Positions 17,040 to 24,956 are shown, numbered from the stretch's first letter. The stretch is 40,034 nucleotides of DNA from Caulobacter sp. (GCA_030683005.1 JAUXMY010000016.1:1-40034); one strand, 5' to 3'. The notes: generated by a model not told the origin, from the letters alone. A program made the numbers and translations.

Positions 17040-17606
17040 ATGAACCTGATCCTGTTCGGCCCGCCGGGAAGCGGCAAGGGCACCCAGGCCAAGCGTCTGG
17101 TCGAGACGCGCGGCATGGTCCAGCTCTCGACCGGCGACATGCTGCGGGCGGCCATCGCGTCGGGCTCCGAACTCGGCGAGCGGGTGAAGGACGTCCTGGC
17201 CCGCGGCGACCTGGTCTCCGACGAGATCGTCATCGCCCTGATCGAGGAGCGGCTGCCCGAAACCGAAGCGGCCGGCGGCGCCATCTTTGACGGCTTCCCG
17301 CGCACGGTGGCCCAGGCCGAAGCGCTCGACGTCATGCTGGCCGGCCGCGGCGCCCGAATCGATACCGTCATCCGTCTGCTCGTCGACGAGCCGGCCCTGC
17401 TTGCGCGGGTCACCGGTCGTTTCGAGGAGCAGGGCCGGCCCGACGACAATCCCGAGACGTTCAAGACGCGCCTCGCCGCCTACAACGCCCAGACCGCGCC
17501 GCTGCTGCCCTACTACGAGGGGCAGGGGAAGCTGCGGGCCGTGGACGGCATGGGTTCGCCCGATACGGTCTCGCAAGCCATCCAGGCCTCTCTGGAGACA
17601 GTCTAG
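17040..17606 (+). CDS. adk: Adenylate kinase, short-LID type
   Basis: Adk converts ATP and AMP to two ADP in the cytoplasm. The 188-residue protein has the P-loop GPPGSGKGTQAKRL at residues 7-20, the AMP-binding LSTGDMLRAAIASGSELG region and the lid-border motif IFDGFPRTVAQAEALD. The large LID insertion of the 214-residue E. coli enzyme is missing: VTGRFEEQGRPDDNPETF runs straight on. Short-LID forms are common in alphaproteobacteria. It closes the spc part; the alpha genes begin after a 306-base gap. Confidence 0.96.
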   Translation: MNLILFGPPGSGKGTQAKRLVETRGMVQLSTGDMLRAAIASGSELGERVKDVLARGDLVSDEIVIALIEERLPETEAAGGAIFDGFPRTVAQAEALDVMLAGRGARIDTVIRLLVDEPALLARVTGRFEEQGRPDDNPETFKTRLAAYNAQTAPLLPYYEGQGKLRAVDGMGSPDTVSQAIQASLETV

Positions 17607-17624
17607 GCCTTGAGTCTGGCCAGA

Positions 17625-17642
17625 CCCGGCGGCTTCGCCGGG
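17625..17642 (+). terminator. Small hairpin after adk
   Basis: CCCGGCG, loop GCTT, CGCCGGG starts 18 bases after the adk stop. No T-run follows, so it is a weak terminator candidate or an RNA 3' end protector. A TCTGGCCAGA palindrome lies just before it. Confidence 0.4.
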
Positions 17643-17759
17643 GCTGGATCAACAGGCTCGTTTCTGAACGACCCGCACACGATCTACCCGCCGGACAGGC
17701 AACGACTTCGGCGGTCACCTACGAGAACTGGATTGGTCCGCAAAACGACCGATCCGCCA

Positions 17760-17787
17760 TTGACGGAAGCGCAACGATCCCTATAAC
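17760..17787 (+). promoter_or_regulatory. Promoter of the alpha operon (rpsM-rpsK-rpoA-rplQ)
   Basis: TTGACG (17760-17765) and TATAAC (17782-17787) are spaced by 16 bases, close to the housekeeping consensus. The start would lie near 17794, leaving a leader of about 120 nucleotides. The -10 is enclosed by a perfect 9-bp inverted repeat, and a GANTC site (GACTC, 17810-17814) lies about 17 bases downstream of the predicted start. No gene is seen in the 306-base gap. Confidence 0.65.
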
Positions 17788-17798
17788 GGTGCGCTTCC
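17765..17798. promoter_or_regulatory. Inverted repeat enclosing the alpha-operon -10
   Basis: GGAAGCGCA (17765-17773) is the exact reverse complement of TGCGCTTCC (17790-17798). The arms cover the region from the last base of the -35 box to the predicted transcription start. A repressor operator or DNA cruciform is possible; no known consensus is matched. Confidence 0.4.
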
Positions 17799-17912
17799 GC
17801 GAAAGGCGCGACTCCCGCGTCGGCTCAAAGTGCAAGCTGAGGGCCGGTGCGCGTGTCGCGTTTGGTTATGCGCATGCGCCCGTGAGGCGCGGCAAGGTTA
17901 GAGAGATAAGAC

Positions 17913-18281
17913 TTGGCCCGTATCGCAGGCGTCAACATCCCGACGAACAAGCGCGTAGTCATCGCGCTTCAGTACATTCACGGCATCGGACCGAAATCCG
18001 CCAAGGAAATCGTCTCCAGGGTCGGCATCGAGGACGCCCGTCGCGTGAACGCGCTGACGGACGCCGAGGTGCTCCAGATCCGCGAAGCCATCGACAAGGA
18101 CTTCACGGTCGAGGGCGACCTGCGTCGTGAGACCTCGGTCAACATCAAGCGTCTGATGGACCTGGCCTGCTACCGCGGCCTGCGTCACCGCAAGGGCCTG
18201 CCTGTCCGCGGTCAGCGCACGCACACGAACGCCCGCACCCGCAAGGGTCCGGCCAAGCCGATCGCCGGCAAGAAGAAGTAA
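17913..18281 (+). CDS. rpsM: 30S ribosomal protein S13, TTG start
   Basis: S13 lies in the head of the small subunit and contacts L5 and the P-site tRNA. The 122-residue protein has [20 protein letters not shown] at the N-terminus and the signature [20 protein letters not shown] at about residues 89-108, with a basic end [11 protein letters not shown]. The start codon is TTG: no in-frame ATG or GTG gives the conserved ARIAGV start, and stop codons lie just upstream. GAGAGA 5-10 bases upstream serves as ribosome site. The rare start may lower the rate of initiation. Confidence 0.95.
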   Translation: MARIAGVNIPTNKRVVIALQYIHGIGPKSAKEIVSRVGIEDARRVNALTDAEVLQIREAIDKDFTVEGDLRRETSVNIKRLMDLACYRGLRHRKGLPVRGQRTHTNARTRKGPAKPIAGKKK

Positions 18282-18293
18282 GAGAGAGCCTCG

Positions 18294-18683
18294 ATGGCCA
18301 AGGAACCGGCTCGCGTCAAAAAGCGCGAACGCAAGAACATCACGTCGGGCGTCGCCCACGTGAACGCCTCGTTCAACAACACGATGATCACGATCACCGA
18401 CGCCCAGGGCAACACGATCTCCTGGTCGAGCGCCGGCATGATGGGCTTCAAAGGGTCGCGCAAGTCGACCCCGTACGCCGCCCAGATGGCCGCCGAAGAC
18501 GCCGGCAAGAAGGCCGCCGAACACGGTGTGAAGACCCTCGAAGTGAACGTCTCCGGTCCGGGCTCGGGCCGCGAGTCGGCCCTGCGCGCATTGCAGTCGG
18601 TCGGCATGACGATCACCACCATCCGTGATGTGACCCCCATTCCGCACAACGGCTGCCGGCCCCCCAAGCGCCGGCGCGTCTGA
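18294..18683 (+). CDS. rpsK: 30S ribosomal protein S11
   Basis: S11 lies on the platform of the small subunit at the E site. The 129-residue protein contains [37 protein letters not shown] and the C-terminal signature [16 protein letters not shown]. In E. coli an asparagine in this C-terminal region is converted to isoaspartate; the corresponding PHNGC sequence is present. It follows rpsM by 12 bases. Confidence 0.97.
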   Translation: MAKEPARVKKRERKNITSGVAHVNASFNNTMITITDAQGNTISWSSAGMMGFKGSRKSTPYAAQMAAEDAGKKAAEHGVKTLEVNVSGPGSGRESALRALQSVGMTITTIRDVTPIPHNGCRPPKRRRV

Positions 18684-18704
18684 GTACGTCTATTCGACTT
18701 CCCC

Positions 18705-18735
18705 TTCGCCGGTCGCGCGTTTCGCGGCCGGCGAA
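18705..18735 (+). other. Hairpin in the rpsK-rpoA gap
   Basis: TTCGCCGG-T-CGCG (18705-18717), loop CGTTT, CGCG-G-CCGGCGAA (18723-18735) forms a 13-pair stem with one G-T pair. It ends 24 bases before the rpoA start codon. No T-run follows, so processing or protection of the RNA is more likely than termination. Confidence 0.5.
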
Positions 18736-18759
18736 TCCGCGTTCCAAGGACATCCGCCC

Positions 18760-19776
18760 GTGATCGAAAGAAACTGGAACGAGCTCACCAAACCGGAAAA
18801 GCCGCTGATCGAAGCCGGTGTCGACGCCAGCCGCAAGGCCCGCATCGTCGCCGAGCCTCTGGAGCGCGGTTTCGGGGTGACGCTCGGCAACGCCCTTCGT
18901 CGTGTGCTCCTCTCCTCGCTGCAAGGCGCTGCCGTCACGGCGGTGCAGATTGACGGCGTGGTGCACGAGTTCTCGTCGCTTGAAGGCGTCCGTGAGGACG
19001 TCGTCGATATCGTTCTGAACATCAAGCAGCTGGCCCTGCGCCTGCACTCCGAGGGCCCCAAGCGCATGACCCTGCGCGCCAAGGGCCCCGGCGTGATCAC
19101 CGCCAGCCAGATCGACGCCCCGTCGGACATCGAGATCCTCAACGGCGACCACGTGCTCTGCACGCTGGACGACGGCGCGGAAGTCCGCATGGAGTTCACG
19201 GTCAACAACGGCAAGGGCTACGTCCCGGCCGAGAAGAACCGTCCCGAGGACGCGCCGATCGGCCTGATCGCCGTCGACGCCCTCTACAGCCCGGTCAAGC
19301 GCGTCGCCTACCGCGTCGAGCCGACCCGCCAGGGCCAGTCGCTCGACTACGACAAGCTGGTGCTGGAAATCGAGACCAACGGCGCCGTGGGCCCTGTGGA
19401 CGCGGTGGCCTACGCCGCCCGCATCCTCCAGGACCAGCTGCAGATCTTCATCACCTTCGAAGAGCCCAAGGCCAAGTCCGACGGCGAAGCGAAGCCGGAG
19501 CTGCCGTTCAACCCGGCGCTGCTGAAGAAGGTCGACGAGCTCGAGCTCTCCGTCCGTTCGGCCAACTGCCTGAAGAACGACAACATCGTCTACATCGGCG
19601 ACCTGATCCAGAAGACCGAGGCGGAGATGCTCCGCACCCCGAACTTCGGCCGCAAGTCGCTGAACGAGATCAAGGAAGTGCTCGCGGGCATGAACCTGCA
19701 TCTCGGCATGGACGTGCCCAACTGGCCGCCCGAAAACATCGACGATCTGGCCAAGAAGTTCGAAGACCAGATTTAG
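18760..19776 (+). CDS. rpoA: RNA polymerase subunit alpha, GTG start
   Basis: RpoA dimerises to start polymerase assembly and contacts activators and UP elements. The 338-residue protein has the N-terminal domain with [20 protein letters not shown] (about residues 35-54) and [20 protein letters not shown], a linker near residue 245, and the C-terminal domain with [20 protein letters not shown] and [18 protein letters not shown], which include the DNA-binding arginine and lysine positions. The start is GTG at 18760 with an AAGGA site at 18746-18750. Confidence 0.97.
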   Translation: MIERNWNELTKPEKPLIEAGVDASRKARIVAEPLERGFGVTLGNALRRVLLSSLQGAAVTAVQIDGVVHEFSSLEGVREDVVDIVLNIKQLALRLHSEGPKRMTLRAKGPGVITASQIDAPSDIEILNGDHVLCTLDDGAEVRMEFTVNNGKGYVPAEKNRPEDAPIGLIAVDALYSPVKRVAYRVEPTRQGQSLDYDKLVLEIETNGAVGPVDAVAYAARILQDQLQIFITFEEPKAKSDGEAKPELPFNPALLKKVDELELSVRSANCLKNDNIVYIGDLIQKTEAEMLRTPNFGRKSLNEIKEVLAGMNLHLGMDVPNWPPENIDDLAKKFEDQI

Positions 19777-19794
19777 TTCGCTTCCGCGCTGTCT

Positions 19795-19822
19795 CCGGAC
19801 ACGCCCTCACGGGCAGGTCCGG
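19795..19822 (+). other. Hairpin in the rpoA-rplQ gap
   Basis: CCGGAC (19795-19800) pairs with GTCCGG (19817-19822) and GCCC with GGGC inside, around a TCAC loop, 18 bases after the rpoA stop. The 159-base gap holds no gene. It lacks a T-run, so it is not a clear terminator. Confidence 0.45.
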
Positions 19823-19935
19823 GCCCGCTGACGCCGCATCCGCGGTCGAGGGCCCCGGCGCTTCCGTTCTGACCCGGCAGGGAGCTGCGCCGGGATTGGT
19901 GATGACACTGCGGGCCGAGGCCCAGGAGAGACAAC

Positions 19936-20352
19936 ATGCGTCACGGTAAAGCACACCGTAAACTGGGTCGTACGACCAGCCACCGCCTCGCCATGTTCGC
20001 GAACATGTCGGCTTCGCTGATCAAGCACGAGCAGATCGTCACCACCCTTCCCAAGGCGAAGGAACTGCGTCCCATCGTCGAGAAGCTGATCACGCTGGGC
20101 AAGCGCGGCGACCTGCACGCCCGTCGTCAGGCCATCAGCCAGATCCGCGACATCGAGCAGGTCGGCAAGCTCTTCGCCGTGCTCGGCCCGCGCTACAAGG
20201 ACCGCAACGGCGGCTACATCCGCGTCCTCAAGGCCGGCTTCCGCCACGGCGACAACGCCCCGATGGCCGTCATCGAGTTCGTCGACCGCGACGTCAGCGA
20301 AAAGGGCAAGGACTCCGGTCCGGTCCAGGAAAGCTTCGGCGGCGACGAATAG
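19936..20352 (+). CDS. rplQ: 50S ribosomal protein L17
   Basis: L17 lies near the tunnel exit. The 138-residue protein begins [20 protein letters not shown] and has [20 protein letters not shown] and the [20 protein letters not shown] signature at about residues 88-107. The C-terminal extension ([17 protein letters not shown]) is longer than in E. coli. CAGGAGAGA is the ribosome site. It is the last gene of the operon, followed by a terminator. Confidence 0.97.
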   Translation: MRHGKAHRKLGRTTSHRLAMFANMSASLIKHEQIVTTLPKAKELRPIVEKLITLGKRGDLHARRQAISQIRDIEQVGKLFAVLGPRYKDRNGGYIRVLKAGFRHGDNAPMAVIEFVDRDVSEKGKDSGPVQESFGGDE

Positions 20353-20378
20353 TCACCGGCCTGGCGCCACGACATACG

Positions 20379-20407
20379 AAAGGCCCCGGAGCGATCCGGG
20401 GCCTTTT
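20379..20407 (+). terminator. Intrinsic terminator of the alpha operon
   Basis: AAAGGCCCCGGA, loop GCGA, TCCGGGGCCTTTT is a perfect stem 26 bases after the rplQ stop, with A and T ends. It can also serve the convergent toxin gene ending at 20418. Confidence 0.9.
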
Positions 20408-20417
20408 GCTTTGGGCG

Positions 20418-20693
20418 TCAGGGCAGGGGCCGGCGAGCGCTGTGGCGGATACGGGCGATTCTGACACCCTCGGCATCTATCCGGTAGCGCAGAATGTAGG
20501 GCTGCACGGAAACGAGTTCGCGAAAGCCTCGTGAAGTGAGCCGGCCACGATCAGGATGCTCTGCAAGGCTTGCGGCTGCCTCCTTGAGGAGACGGGATAT
20601 CCGCTGGGCGGCAGCGGGACTGAACTGGCTGATGTAGGCGACGATCGCCGTCAGATCCTCGACGGCGCGCCGTGTCCAGGTTACCTGAACCAA
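20418..20693 (-). CDS. ParE/RelE-family toxin of a type II toxin-antitoxin pair
   Basis: The 91-residue product resembles the ParE/RelE superfamily: VQVTWTRRAVEDLTAIVAYI at the start, then LKEAAASLAEHPDRGRLT, RELVSVQPYILRYRIDAEGV and the final IRIARIRHSARRPLP, which is the typical core followed by a short basic end. ParE members poison gyrase and RelE members cut mRNA; the missing RelE catalytic residues favour ParE (inference). A TTG at 20693 is the likely start because it overlaps the antitoxin stop by 13 bases; an in-frame start further up would lie inside the antitoxin gene. Confidence 0.8.
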   Translation of the reverse strand: MVQVTWTRRAVEDLTAIVAYISQFSPAAAQRISRLLKEAAASLAEHPDRGRLTSRGFRELVSVQPYILRYRIDAEGVRIARIRHSARRPLP

Positions 20694-20893
20694 GATTTCG
20701 GCGCGGCTTTGAAGTCGGCGGTGCCCCAAGTATCAAGCCATGCAGCCACGTCTTCATGTGGAATGAGACGACCTGCCGCGATGTCCGCTTCGGCTTCGGC
20801 GTCGGCTGCAACCTCTGCGGCCTCATCGATCTCGTCAAATACGTCGAAGTCGGCGGCGGGGCTTTCCGAGAAGCCGGGAGGGTCTTCGGGCAT
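20681..20893 (-). CDS. Antitoxin partner of the ParE-like toxin
   Basis: The 70-residue acidic protein starts MPEDPPGFSESPAADFDVFD and ends with the motif AAGRLIPHEDVAAWLDTWGT, which resembles the GR-x-(V/I)-x-HE-x-V-x-x-WL-x-SWG tail of many RelB/ParD antitoxins that lie beside ParE/RelE toxins. GGAGG eight bases before ATG 20893 decides the start over an in-frame ATG five codons upstream. The long acidic middle is unusual. The pair probably represses its own promoter through the dyad at 20930-20943. Confidence 0.72.
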   Translation of the reverse strand: MPEDPPGFSESPAADFDVFDEIDEAAEVAADAEAEADIAAGRLIPHEDVAAWLDTWGTADFKAAPKSWFR

Positions 20894-20929
20894 GGATCGT
20901 TCCTCCATCCAGACCCTGAAGCTAACACC

Positions 20930-20943
20930 ACATTCGCGAACGT
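20930..20943. promoter_or_regulatory. Dyad upstream of the antitoxin, candidate operator
   Basis: AC-A-TTCGCGAA-C-GT is a 14-bp dyad with an 8-bp perfect core, 37 bases upstream of the antitoxin start on the minus strand. Type II antitoxins often repress their own promoter at such sites. It lies just beyond the end of the ABC permease gene. Confidence 0.35.
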
Positions 20944-20955
20944 TCCACTCTTGTT

Positions 20956-21801
20956 CTACTCCCGCGTCAGGTCCTGTCTCCGGAACGCCCAGACCGCCAA
21001 TGCCGCGAACCCTGCCGCCCACAGGGCCAGCGCCAGGAACGCCACCGGCCAGAGCGCCGGCTGCGAGTCCGGCGGCGCCCCGGCCAGCAGGGCGGTGCGC
21101 AGCACGTCGGCGCTGAAGGCCGGCAGGAAGGCGTAGTCGAGCACGCCCGGCGGCGCGGTCAGGCCCTTGGTGATCCGGTCGATGGCGATCAGCTGGACCA
21201 GCCACAGACCGATGGAGCCAATCACCGCCGGGATGGCGTTGCGCGCCAGGACGACCAGCAGCATGGCCAGGGCGGCCATGGCCATCAGCTCCAGCCACGA
21301 GGTCGCGAAGCTGCCGCCCATGCGGACCAGGTCTGTGGTGAAGCTGTAGGTGCTGGTGAAGCCGTCGCCGGTGACCAGGCCGTCGATCAGCGCGCTGACC
21401 ATCGAGAAGACAGCCAGCAGCAGGATGGACACCGCCGCGCCGAGGCCGAAGGTCATCAGCTTGGCCAGCAGCAGGTTGCTGCGCGTGTTGCGCGGCGTGA
21501 CCAGCCGCCAGGTCTCCCAGCGGTAGTCGTCGGCCACCAGCGCGGCGGCGGCCAGCATGAAGAACAGCTGCACCGGAATGAGGTCCGTCTGGGTCATCGC
21601 CTCCGATGCCGACTTGGCCAGGTCATTGGCCGCGAAGGCCAGCCCGGGGTCGCTCGGCATGCGGCGTGTCGCCACGGTGATCACAGTGCCCAGCAGGCCG
21701 AAGGCCAGCGACACGATGGGGACGAACAGGAAGCCCCAGAACAGTAGGCCCCGAGCCTTGCTGAGGCGCAGCCGCTCGGCGGCGAAGGCGTCAGCCAGCA
21801 T
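20956..21801 (-). CDS. ABC-2 type transporter permease
   Basis: The 281-residue protein has about six hydrophobic segments, first at residues 20-45 (GLLFWGFLFVPIVSLAFGLL), then near 80-90, 115-140, 165-190, 195-212 and 255-272. A cytoplasmic stretch YRWETWRLVTPRNTRSNLLL precedes the third segment, as in ABC-2 permeases. It overlaps the ATPase gene by 11 bases, so the two form an exporter in the inner membrane. The substrate is unknown; DrrAB-like drug exporters, lantibiotic immunity exporters and lipid exporters share this layout. Confidence 0.8.
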   Translation of the reverse strand: MLADAFAAERLRLSKARGLLFWGFLFVPIVSLAFGLLGTVITVATRRMPSDPGLAFAANDLAKSASEAMTQTDLIPVQLFFMLAAAALVADDYRWETWRLVTPRNTRSNLLLAKLMTFGLGAAVSILLLAVFSMVSALIDGLVTGDGFTSTYSFTTDLVRMGGSFATSWLELMAMAALAMLLVVLARNAIPAVIGSIGLWLVQLIAIDRITKGLTAPPGVLDYAFLPAFSADVLRTALLAGAPPDSQPALWPVAFLALALWAAGFAALAVWAFRRQDLTRE

Positions 21802-22681
21802 CGGACTCTCCCGTCAGGCTGAGGAACACCGCCTCCAGGTCGCCGCCGATCCAGCGCGCCTCGGTGATGTCGACGCCGGCCTTGACCAGCGCCTTGATGA
21901 GGGCCGGCGCGGCGGCGCGTTCGACGGCGGCCAGCACGGCCTCGCCGTCGACCCGCCCCTTGTCGCCCAGTACGGCCAGCGCCTTGTCGACCGGCGATAC
22001 GGTCAGCCGCAGCAGCTCATGAACGGCGGTCAATTCGCTGACGGAGCCCTCGCGCACCAGCCGGCCCCTGTCGAGGAAGGCGACGCGGTCGCAGACGCGC
22101 TGCACCTCGTCCAGCTGGTGACTGGCCAGGATGACGGTGACGCCGTCCCTGTCGGCCAGTTCGCGGATCAGCGCGCGGATTTCCAGGATGCCCGCCGGGT
22201 CCATGCCGCTGGTCGGCTCGTCGAGGATCACCACCTCGGGCCGGGTCAGCAGTGCGGCGGCCAGCGCCAGCCGCTGCTTCATGCCGACCGAGAAGCCGTG
22301 CACTGTGCGGTCGGCCGCCTCGGTCAGGCCGACACGATCCAGCCAGCCGTCGACGTCCGGCGTCGTCTCGCCGGACTCCAGCGCCAGCACCTTCAGGGTG
22401 TCGCGCGCCGTCAGCCAGGGCAGGAAGCGCGGCGTCTCGATAACGGCGCCGATCCGGCGAAGGGCCTTGATGTCGCCCGCCGCGGCGCCGAGCAGACGCG
22501 CCTCGCCGGTGGTCGGCCGCACCAGGCCCAGCACGATGCGGAACAGCGTGCTCTTGCCGGCGCCGTTCGGACCCAGAATGCCGTAGACCCCGCCCCTGGG
22601 GATCTGCAGCGACAGCGCGTCCAGCGCCTTGACCGCACCGAACGTCTTGCCAACGCCGACGGCCTCGAGGGCGATGCTCAT
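21791..22681 (-). CDS. ABC transporter ATP-binding protein
   Basis: The 296-residue ATPase has Walker A GPNGAGKST at about residues 38-46, signature HGFSVGMKQRLALA near 128-141, Walker B VVILDEPTSGMDP near 150-162 and an H-loop at LASHQ. A C-terminal regulatory region of about 80 residues follows (AVHELLRLTV onward), as in DrrA-type importers of drug resistance. It is the partner of the overlapping permease gene. The gene lies 120 bases from the divergent phosphodiesterase gene. Confidence 0.9.
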   Translation of the reverse strand: MSIALEAVGVGKTFGAVKALDALSLQIPRGGVYGILGPNGAGKSTLFRIVLGLVRPTTGEARLLGAAAGDIKALRRIGAVIETPRFLPWLTARDTLKVLALESGETTPDVDGWLDRVGLTEAADRTVHGFSVGMKQRLALAAALLTRPEVVILDEPTSGMDPAGILEIRALIRELADRDGVTVILASHQLDEVQRVCDRVAFLDRGRLVREGSVSELTAVHELLRLTVSPVDKALAVLGDKGRVDGEAVLAAVERAAAPALIKALVKAGVDITEARWIGGDLEAVFLSLTGESDAG

Positions 22682-22801
22682 GGGGTCATCCGGCCAGTCC
22701 GCTCCCTGTCGTCGAACCGCGACACGACGGGACTATGAAGAGCCCCGTTGAGTCCGCCAAGCGCGCAGGCGACAAGACGGCGGTAGAATGGAGTTTGGCC
22801 G

Positions 22802-24028
22802 ATGATCGGGTTCTCGCGCACGCTGCTGATTGCGCTGACCTTCCTGACCCTGGCGGGTGCGCCGGCGCCGGCGCTGGCCCAGGATCGCCGGCCGCTGATC
22901 CTGATCTCGATCGACGGCTTCCGCGCCGAGTATCTGGAGCGGGGCCTGACGCCGACCCTCGACGCCCTGGCCGGGGCCGGCGCGCGCGCGGAGGCCATGC
23001 GTCCGTCCTTCCCGGTCAATACCTTCCCCAACCACTACACCCTGGTCACCGGCCTGCGCCCCGACCGCCATGGTCTGACCGACAACACCATGTTCGACGG
23101 GGCCCGCCCGGGCGTGAAGTTCTCGATGGGCGCCCGCGAGCAGGTCATGGACCGCTTCTGGTGGGACGGCGGCGAGCCGATCTGGGTCACCGCGCAGCGC
23201 CAGGGAGTGAGGGCGGCCACCATGTTCTGGCCGGGGTCGGAAGCGGCGGTGCGCGGCGTGCGCCCGTCGATCTGGCACATCTACGAGGAGGCTCTGCCGG
23301 CCTTCGACCGCGTCGACCGGCTGCTCGGCTGGCTGGATCTGCCGATGGCCGAGCGGCCGTTGCTGATGACCCTCTACTTCGAGGCGGTTGATACGGTGGG
23401 CCATCACAGCGGCCCGGACAGTCCCGAGCTGAACGAGGCCCTGCGGACGGTCGACCTGTCGCTGGCGCGGCTGGTGGCGGGGCTGACGGCGCGGGGACTC
23501 CTGCATCAGGTCAACATCGTCATCGTCTCCGACCACGGCATGGCCCCGACCTCTCCCGACCGGCTGATCGTGCTGGACGAGCAGTATCCCGCCGGCGCCT
23601 TCCGCTGGATCACCATGGGATCGATGGCGGGCCTGATCCCGGCGGACGCCGAGGTCGAACGGCGGCTGGTCGGACGGCAAGACCATCACGAATGCTGGCG
23701 CAAGGGCGAGTTGCCGGCGCGGCTGAACTACGGCTCCCACCCGCGTATTCCGCCGGTCATTTGCCTGGCCGACGCAGGCTGGACGCTGACCACGCGCGAG
23801 CGGCAGGACAGCCGGCCGATGACCCGGTCGGGCGGCGCGCACGGCTATGATCCGCATGACCCGACGATGCAGGCCATCTTCGTCGCTCACGGCCCGGCTT
23901 TCCGGAGCGGCGTGGTGCTGGCGCCGTTCGACAACGTCTCGGTCTATCCCCTGCTGGCAAGGCTGCTGGACCTGACGCCGGCCCCCAACGACGGCGATCC
24001 CGCCGACACCGCCGCCGCCCTGCGCTGA
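22802..24028 (+). CDS. Secreted nucleotide pyrophosphatase/phosphodiesterase (NPP) family enzyme
   Basis: The 408-residue protein has a signal peptide (MIGFSRTLLIALTFLTLAGA, cleavage after ALA near residue 26) and an alkaline-phosphatase-superfamily fold. Metal and catalytic residues are visible: D in LILISIDGFRAEYL, the nucleophile T in VNTFPNHYTLVTG, D and H in EAVDTVGHHSGPDS, D and H in VSDHGMAPT, and H in GGAHGYDPHD. NPP enzymes hydrolyse phosphodiester or pyrophosphate bonds in nucleotides or lipids in the periplasm or medium; the substrate cannot be read here. It is divergent from the ABC exporter. Confidence 0.88.
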   Translation: MIGFSRTLLIALTFLTLAGAPAPALAQDRRPLILISIDGFRAEYLERGLTPTLDALAGAGARAEAMRPSFPVNTFPNHYTLVTGLRPDRHGLTDNTMFDGARPGVKFSMGAREQVMDRFWWDGGEPIWVTAQRQGVRAATMFWPGSEAAVRGVRPSIWHIYEEALPAFDRVDRLLGWLDLPMAERPLLMTLYFEAVDTVGHHSGPDSPELNEALRTVDLSLARLVAGLTARGLLHQVNIVIVSDHGMAPTSPDRLIVLDEQYPAGAFRWITMGSMAGLIPADAEVERRLVGRQDHHECWRKGELPARLNYGSHPRIPPVICLADAGWTLTTRERQDSRPMTRSGGAHGYDPHDPTMQAIFVAHGPAFRSGVVLAPFDNVSVYPLLARLLDLTPAPNDGDPADTAAALR

Positions 24029-24065
24029 GACCGCCCTCCGGGCCGTCGCATCCGGAAGGACCGGC

Positions 24066-24095
24066 TTGACGATATTATTGCTCTATGAGTTAAAT
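24066..24095 (+). promoter_or_regulatory. Candidate promoter of the VOC-ArsR operon
   Basis: TTGACG at 24066-24071 is followed after 18 bases by TTAAAT (24090-24095), in the most AT-rich stretch of the region (24070-24116). An imperfect dyad TATTA-TC-CCG-AAG-CGG-TAATA (24094-24114) lies over the predicted start and could bind the ArsR product of the operon. The sites are inferred from sequence only. Confidence 0.4.
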
Positions 24096-24126
24096 ATTAT
24101 CCCGAAGCGGTAATAAAGGGACTTCG

Positions 24127-24594
24127 ATGGCCACGCATCCCGCCCTGTCCTCGGCGGTCGTCTACAGGGACCCCAAGGCGGCGCTCGCCTTCCTTGAGGC
24201 GGCCTTCGGCTTCGAGCTGACGCTGTTGATCGAGGATGAGAACGGCGATCTCGCCCACTCTCAGATGCGCTACGGCGACAGCCTGGTGATGATCGGCAAC
24301 GAATGGACTGACGAGCACCGCAGCCCCGCCTCGATCAACGGCCTGATGACCCAGACGGTCCACATCCAGATCCCGGGCGGGCAGGGGACGGTTGATCAGC
24401 ACTGCGAGCGCGCCCGCGCGGCCGGGATGACGATCATCGCCGAGCCGCAGACCCAGTTCTACGGTGATCGCACCTATCGCTGCAAAGACCCGGAAGGCCA
24501 CATCTGGACCGTCAGCCAGACGGTGCAGGTGATGTCCCCCGATCAATGGGACGCCGCCGACATGGGCCTGAAGACCACGGTCTACAGGGAATGA
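24127..24594 (+). CDS. VOC-superfamily (glyoxalase/bleomycin-resistance-like) protein
   Basis: The 155-residue protein has two paired beta-alpha-beta-beta-beta modules: YRDPKAALAFLEAAFGFELT near residue 14 and the second half ending CKDPEGHIWTVSQTV at about 120-134, where GH.W and the glutamate are the usual metal site. Members are lyases, dioxygenases or drug-binding proteins; relatives of this length are listed as PhnB- or bleomycin-resistance-like. It starts the operon and overlaps the ArsR gene by 4 bases (ATGA). Confidence 0.82.
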   Translation: MATHPALSSAVVYRDPKAALAFLEAAFGFELTLLIEDENGDLAHSQMRYGDSLVMIGNEWTDEHRSPASINGLMTQTVHIQIPGGQGTVDQHCERARAAGMTIIAEPQTQFYGDRTYRCKDPEGHIWTVSQTVQVMSPDQWDAADMGLKTTVYRE

Positions 24595-24956
24595 GCGCCG
24601 CCGCCGCGCGGCTTGACGAGACCCTGGCCGCCCTGGCCGATCCGCATCGGCGACGCGTCGTCGAGCTGCTGCGCGAAAGGCCCCGCCGCGCAGGCGAACT
24701 GGCCGAGGAGGCCGGCCTGACCCCGCCCGCCATGAGCCGCCACCTGCGCACCCTGCGCCGCTGCGGTCTGGTCGAGGAGGCCAGCCCGGACTTCGACGCC
24801 CGTGTGCGCGTCTACCAGCTGAGGCCCGAACCGATGGTCCAGCTGCTGCGCTGGCTCGAGGAAACCGAGCGGATGTGGTCGGCCCAGCTGCTGGCCTTCA
24901 AGACGCACGTGGAGCAGGCCGCCCCGGGCGCGGCGGCGCCCAGGGGAAAAGTCTAG
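24591..24956 (+). CDS. ArsR-family helix-turn-helix regulator
   Basis: The 121-residue protein has a winged helix: LDETLAALADPHRRRVVELL at about residues 8-27, recognition helix AGLTPPAMSRHLRTLRRCGL at 43-62, and a wing with ARVRVYQLRPEPM. No cysteine or histidine metal motif is present, so it is not an arsenic or metal sensor of the classic type. It is the likely local repressor of this operon (inference from context; ArsR proteins next to SRPBCC genes are common). ATG 24591 overlaps the VOC stop and its stop overlaps the next start (TAGTG). Confidence 0.87.
   Translation: MSAAAARLDETLAALADPHRRRVVELLRERPRRAGELAEEAGLTPPAMSRHLRTLRRCGLVEEASPDFDARVRVYQLRPEPMVQLLRWLEETERMWSAQLLAFKTHVEQAAPGAAAPRGKV

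Noticed and set aside
6069..20352. A new system hidden within the ribosomal block
   Set aside because: Every reading frame of significance is a known ribosomal or housekeeping gene in the usual order; only the gaps hold unexplained structure.
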